Of a stretch of DNA of 8,011 nt, positions 5,724 through 8,011 are shown piece after piece. The notes beneath the pieces were generated by a model. The model saw nothing but the letters and a program-made list of their open reading frames with translations. It had not been told where the DNA came from and ran no database searches. The translations under genes were made by a program, and so were the position numbers. Within the stretch, counting starts at the first letter, position 1. Each line of letters opens with the position of its first letter. Origin of the DNA: Nitrospirota bacterium (lineage in GTDB: Bacteria > Nitrospirota > Nitrospiria > Nitrospirales > UBA8639); the NCBI GenBank assembly GCA_003233615.1, contig QIMB01000464.1, positions 1-8,011 on the forward strand, given 5' to 3'.

Positions 5724-7424
5724 ATGAATCGCGCATCACGACGACACGCAACCAAAGTTACTCGAACATCAGGAGCCCAATGTCTCTCCCCTGAGGCTCA
5801 TCGCCAGTTCCAAGAAGCCGTTCGCCATCATCAAGCCAAACGCTTTCAACAGGCCGAAGCCGGCTACGACCACATCCTGAGCCAATTTCCCGCCCATCCT
5901 GATTCGCTGCATCTTCGAGGGCTTCTCGATTACCAACAAGGTCACCATGGCCGTGCGTTAGCACTCATTCGGCAGGCGATTTCCCTAGATGACAGCAAAC
6001 CACATTATTTCTTTAACCAGGCCTTGGTTCTGGAAAGGGAAGAACGGTGGGAAGAGGCCATTTCAGCCTACCAAGAAGCCATCCGGCTCAAGCCTCAGTA
6101 TGTCGAAGCGTTGAGTAATGTCGGAAATGTTTATCGACGGCAACGCCAGTGGGAGAAAGCGATCACCGCGTATGAAGATGCCAGAAAGCTCAAACCGCAA
6201 TCCGCCGACCTCCTGAATAATTTAGGTGTCGTGTATAAAGAACAAGGCGACACCGACCAAGCCCTTACGCAGTATCAACTGGCAACCACACTGTCTCCGC
6301 AACATGCGGAGGCCCACCACAATATGGGCGTGGTCCTCAAGGATCAAGGAAAACTGAAAGAAGCTGCTCATGCGTTTCAACAAGCACTCACTCTCAAACC
6401 CAACTATGCCAATGCCCATTATCACTTAGGCTTACTCTTGCTCTGGCAGCAACGCATGGCGGATGCGCTTGCCTGTTTTCAACACTCAGCCGATCTCACG
6501 TACAATCACGGGCTGGGAATTGCTCCGCCTTTCGTCACCACAGCCCGTCTCAAACATGATGCAGAACAGCTTGACTATCTTTCAGCCCAAGTCCCTTCGA
6601 TACCTATTCCGAAGGATTATCTGGACACCCTGAAAACAACATACGCATGCGGCAACCAAGAAACCGCTGGCTCTCACTTCGTCACACTCACGCCACAGGA
6701 ACAAACATCCCTTGCCCCCTCATTTCACACGCTACTGTATATTCGTCCCACAATTGCCGTCTTTGAAAAGACCGTTAACCCAGACCTCGACGTCGCAACT
6801 ATTGAAGCCCAATATTTCTCCACAAAGCCCGAAGCCATGTTTGTCGATAACCTCCTGACCCAAGAAGCCTTAACAGAATTGCGCGCCTTTTGCTTAGAAT
6901 CCACAATTTGGAAACGGGATTATCACAACGGTTATATCGGTGCCTTTTTGGCCAATGGCTTTGCCTCTCCACTCCTTCTGCAAATCGCTGAAGAATTACG
7001 CCGTGGATTTCCCCGCATCTTTCAACAGCATCAGCTGGTTCAGGCCTGGGCCTTTAAGCACGATAGTGCATTGCGAGGACTCAACATGCATGCCGATGCA
7101 GCGGCGGTCAATGTCAATTTTTGGATCACACCCGATACGGCCAATCGCAACTCAGCCAATGGCGGATTGGTTGTCTGGGATAAGGAAGCCCCGGATGATT
7201 GGGACTTTGCGGAGTACAATAACGATAAGAACAAACACAAAATTCAAGAGTTTCTCGAAAAGAGCGAGGCCAAACCCATCACAATTCCCCACCGACAAAA
7301 CCGCGCGGTCATCTTCAATTCCAATCTCTTCCACGAAACCGACATCATCGATTTTCAGGACAACTATGAAAGCCGCCGCATCAACGTCACCCTCCTCTAC
7401 GGCCACCGCCAGAAATCTCGATAG
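5724..7424 (+). CDS. TPR repeat protein with C-terminal 2OG-Fe(II) oxygenase-like domain
   Basis: A 566-residue, probably cytoplasmic protein (no signal peptide or membrane segment). About residues 25-260 form seven consecutive 34-residue TPRs, clearest in EEAISAYQEAIRLKP, EKAITAYEDARKLKP and KEAAHAFQQALTLKP. A linker (about 260-370) leads to a C-terminal domain that begins near AMFVDNLLTQEALTELRAFC. It contains the signature of 2-oxoglutarate/Fe(II) oxygenases: H456-A-D458 in LNMHADAAAVNVNFWIT, a distal H537 in NSNLFHETD, and R551/R552 in SRRIN as the 2OG carboxylate ligand. The layout fits the putative 2OG-Fe(II) oxygenase families often attached to TPRs. Such enzymes hydroxylate proteins or small molecules; the substrate here is unknown, and the TPRs probably present a protein partner. 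The ATG start with weak AGG is the natural choice, since the TPR array begins soon after. It appears to be a single-gene unit. Confidence 0.85.
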   Translation: MNRASRRHATKVTRTSGAQCLSPEAHRQFQEAVRHHQAKRFQQAEAGYDHILSQFPAHPDSLHLRGLLDYQQGHHGRALALIRQAISLDDSKPHYFFNQALVLEREERWEEAISAYQEAIRLKPQYVEALSNVGNVYRRQRQWEKAITAYEDARKLKPQSADLLNNLGVVYKEQGDTDQALTQYQLATTLSPQHAEAHHNMGVVLKDQGKLKEAAHAFQQALTLKPNYANAHYHLGLLLLWQQRMADALACFQHSADLTYNHGLGIAPPFVTTARLKHDAEQLDYLSAQVPSIPIPKDYLDTLKTTYACGNQETAGSHFVTLTPQEQTSLAPSFHTLLYIRPTIAVFEKTVNPDLDVATIEAQYFSTKPEAMFVDNLLTQEALTELRAFCLESTIWKRDYHNGYIGAFLANGFASPLLLQIAEELRRGFPRIFQQHQLVQAWAFKHDSALRGLNMHADAAAVNVNFWITPDTANRNSANGGLVVWDKEAPDDWDFAEYNNDKNKHKIQEFLEKSEAKPITIPHRQNRAVIFNSNLFHETDIIDFQDNYESRRINVTLLYGHRQKSR

Positions 7425-7601
7425 GGTAAAAACCTAGGGCAACAAAATTTTGAAGGGTCTAGAAAGGAATGGTGCGCCCTCGAGGAGAAAGTTCGAACCA
7501 CTTGTTCGAAACTCTTGAAGAATGGAACCAAGTTCTTCAGGCCACTGGGTTAGTATTCTAGGTAACTCCTGATCCATAACTGCCTGACTTTACTGTTTTT
7601 C
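7425..7601. other. Non-coding stretch with two adjacent stem-loops
   Basis: TTCGAAC (7492-7498) pairs with GTTCGAA (7504-7510) around a 5-nt loop. Just downstream, TGAAGAA (7516-7522) pairs with TTCTTCA (7533-7539) around 10 nt, extendable by two pairs. Neither is followed by a T-run. They may protect or end the TPR-oxygenase transcript or be remnants of a repeat. A 30-codon ATG frame (7469-7561) crosses both and is not called as a gene. Confidence 0.4.
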
Positions 7602-7630
7602 TTGAAATTATTACAAAATTGTAATACCAT
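7602..7630 (+). promoter_or_regulatory. Promoter with operator palindrome for the toxin locus
   Basis: TTGAAA (7602-7607, five of six -35 consensus bases) and TACCAT (7625-7630, four of six) are 17 bp apart. An 18-bp perfect inverted repeat, TATTACAA-AA-TTGTAATA (7609-7626), fills the spacer and touches the -10. This is the expected arrangement for autorepression by an antitoxin or toxin-antitoxin complex. The predicted transcript starts near 7637, shortly before the ribosome-binding site at 7641. Confidence 0.6.
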
Positions 7631-7653
7631 TAAATGAGTTAAGGAAAATCCAT

Positions 7654-8011
7654 TTGTCCAAAAATAGCACGATACGACCTGTTGTATGGATAGGTGACAG
7701 TAAAAAGCAACTCAAGAAAATGCCGGAAGACGTGCAAAAACAAATGGGTGGTGAGTTATATTTTGCCCAGAAAGGTGAGATGCCGCCGCATGGAAAACCC
7801 TTTAAAGGCATTGCCAGTGGAGTATTTGAAATTAAAGACGACTTTGAAACAAATACCTATCGGTTGGTCTATGCCGTACAAATTGGAACGCGGCTCTATG
7901 TCCTGCACGCGTTTCAGAAGAAGAGTACAAAAGGTATCGCCACATTGAAAAAGGACATCGATTTGATTGCACGGCGCTATAAGGAAGCCATAGAACTAGA
8001 GAAGGAGTATT
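7654..8011 (+). CDS. RelE/HigB-type toxin, phage-derived Gp49-like family, 3' end outside window
   Basis: The frame starts at TTG 7654, with AAGGA at 7641-7645 and an 8-base spacer, and stays open for 119 codons to the window end. There is no ATG upstream, and a stop lies in frame at 7603. The translation has the features of the Gp49-like HigB family: WIGDSKKQLKKMP (12-24), a KPFKGIASGVFEI segment (48-60), TYRLVYAVQ (68-76) and RLYVLHAFQKKSTKG (80-94), then a basic amphipathic C-terminal helix. These toxins are ribosome-dependent mRNA endonucleases that stop translation. In this family the toxin gene usually comes first and is followed by an XRE-type antitoxin, which would lie just past 8011. 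The length is already close to the family's usual 100-125 residues, so little is missing. Confidence 0.88.
   Translation, partial: MSKNSTIRPVVWIGDSKKQLKKMPEDVQKQMGGELYFAQKGEMPPHGKPFKGIASGVFEIKDDFETNTYRLVYAVQIGTRLYVLHAFQKKSTKGIATLKKDIDLIARRYKEAIELEKEY

Noticed and set aside
6940..7437. Plus-strand ORF overlapping the oxygenase domain
   Set aside because: Shadow frame with Ser/Thr/Pro-rich nonsense composition; the oxygenase motifs are in the other frame.
7425..7550. In-frame open stretch after the TAG of the TPR-oxygenase gene, as a readthrough extension
   Set aside because: About 41 codons without domain-like sequence; the oxygenase domain is complete before the stop.
7634..7642. ATG-AGT-TAA mini-frame just before the toxin
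   Set aside because: Two codons only and overlaps the ribosome-binding site; probably chance, though a leader effect on toxin translation cannot be excluded.
1..8011. CRISPR arrays, tRNA or rRNA genes
   Set aside because: No regularly spaced direct repeats, tRNA cloverleaf or rRNA-like segments were recognised.

Overview
The window looks like ordinary bacterial chromosome with one small mobile element and the edge of a toxin-antitoxin locus. Base composition is balanced (roughly half G+C by eye). The gene set (ComF, FmdB-type zinc ribbon, MraZ, STAS and PilZ signalling proteins, exported HEAT protein, TPR-oxygenase) suggests a free-living Gram-negative-type bacterium. My best guess is Nitrospirota, for example a lower-GC Nitrospira relative. 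That rests on overall resemblance only and needs a homology search.

Layout. Positions 1-732 hold the 3' part of comF (+), whose reading frame is already open at base 1. An FmdB-type zinc-ribbon gene (870-1220, +) follows. The 454-base gap 1221-1674 contains a complete non-coding transposable element of 237 bp (1258-1494). It has 26-bp terminal inverted repeats and a 9-bp duplicated target site, and it sits just upstream of mraZ (1675-2121, +). mraZ is followed in the same frame by a RusA-family Holliday-junction resolvase gene (2188-2715, +), not by the usual rsmH/ftsL/ftsI genes of the division and cell-wall cluster.

Three minus-strand genes come next: an exported beta-rich protein (3703-4308), a STAS anti-sigma-factor-antagonist-like protein (3225-3590) and a PilZ-domain protein (2812-3222). 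The last two are two bases apart and form a likely signalling operon. Divergent from the exported protein is a second exported protein with C-terminal HEAT-like repeats (4453-5550, +). A 566-residue protein joining seven TPRs to a C-terminal 2-oxoglutarate/Fe(II) oxygenase-like domain follows (5724-7424, +).

The last 600 bases hold hairpins, a promoter with a palindromic operator in its spacer, and a TTG-initiated RelE/HigB (Gp49-like) toxin gene that runs off the window end (7654 onward). The partner antitoxin is expected just beyond.

How the genes fit together: the only strong operon is STAS-PilZ, which could link a partner-switching input to c-di-GMP. The rest are mostly single-gene units with long spacers. 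The least ordinary items are the intact MITE with its target duplication, mraZ outside its usual cluster, the TPR-oxygenase fusion, and the toxin promoter/operator. I did not find a clear, wholly new multi-gene system.
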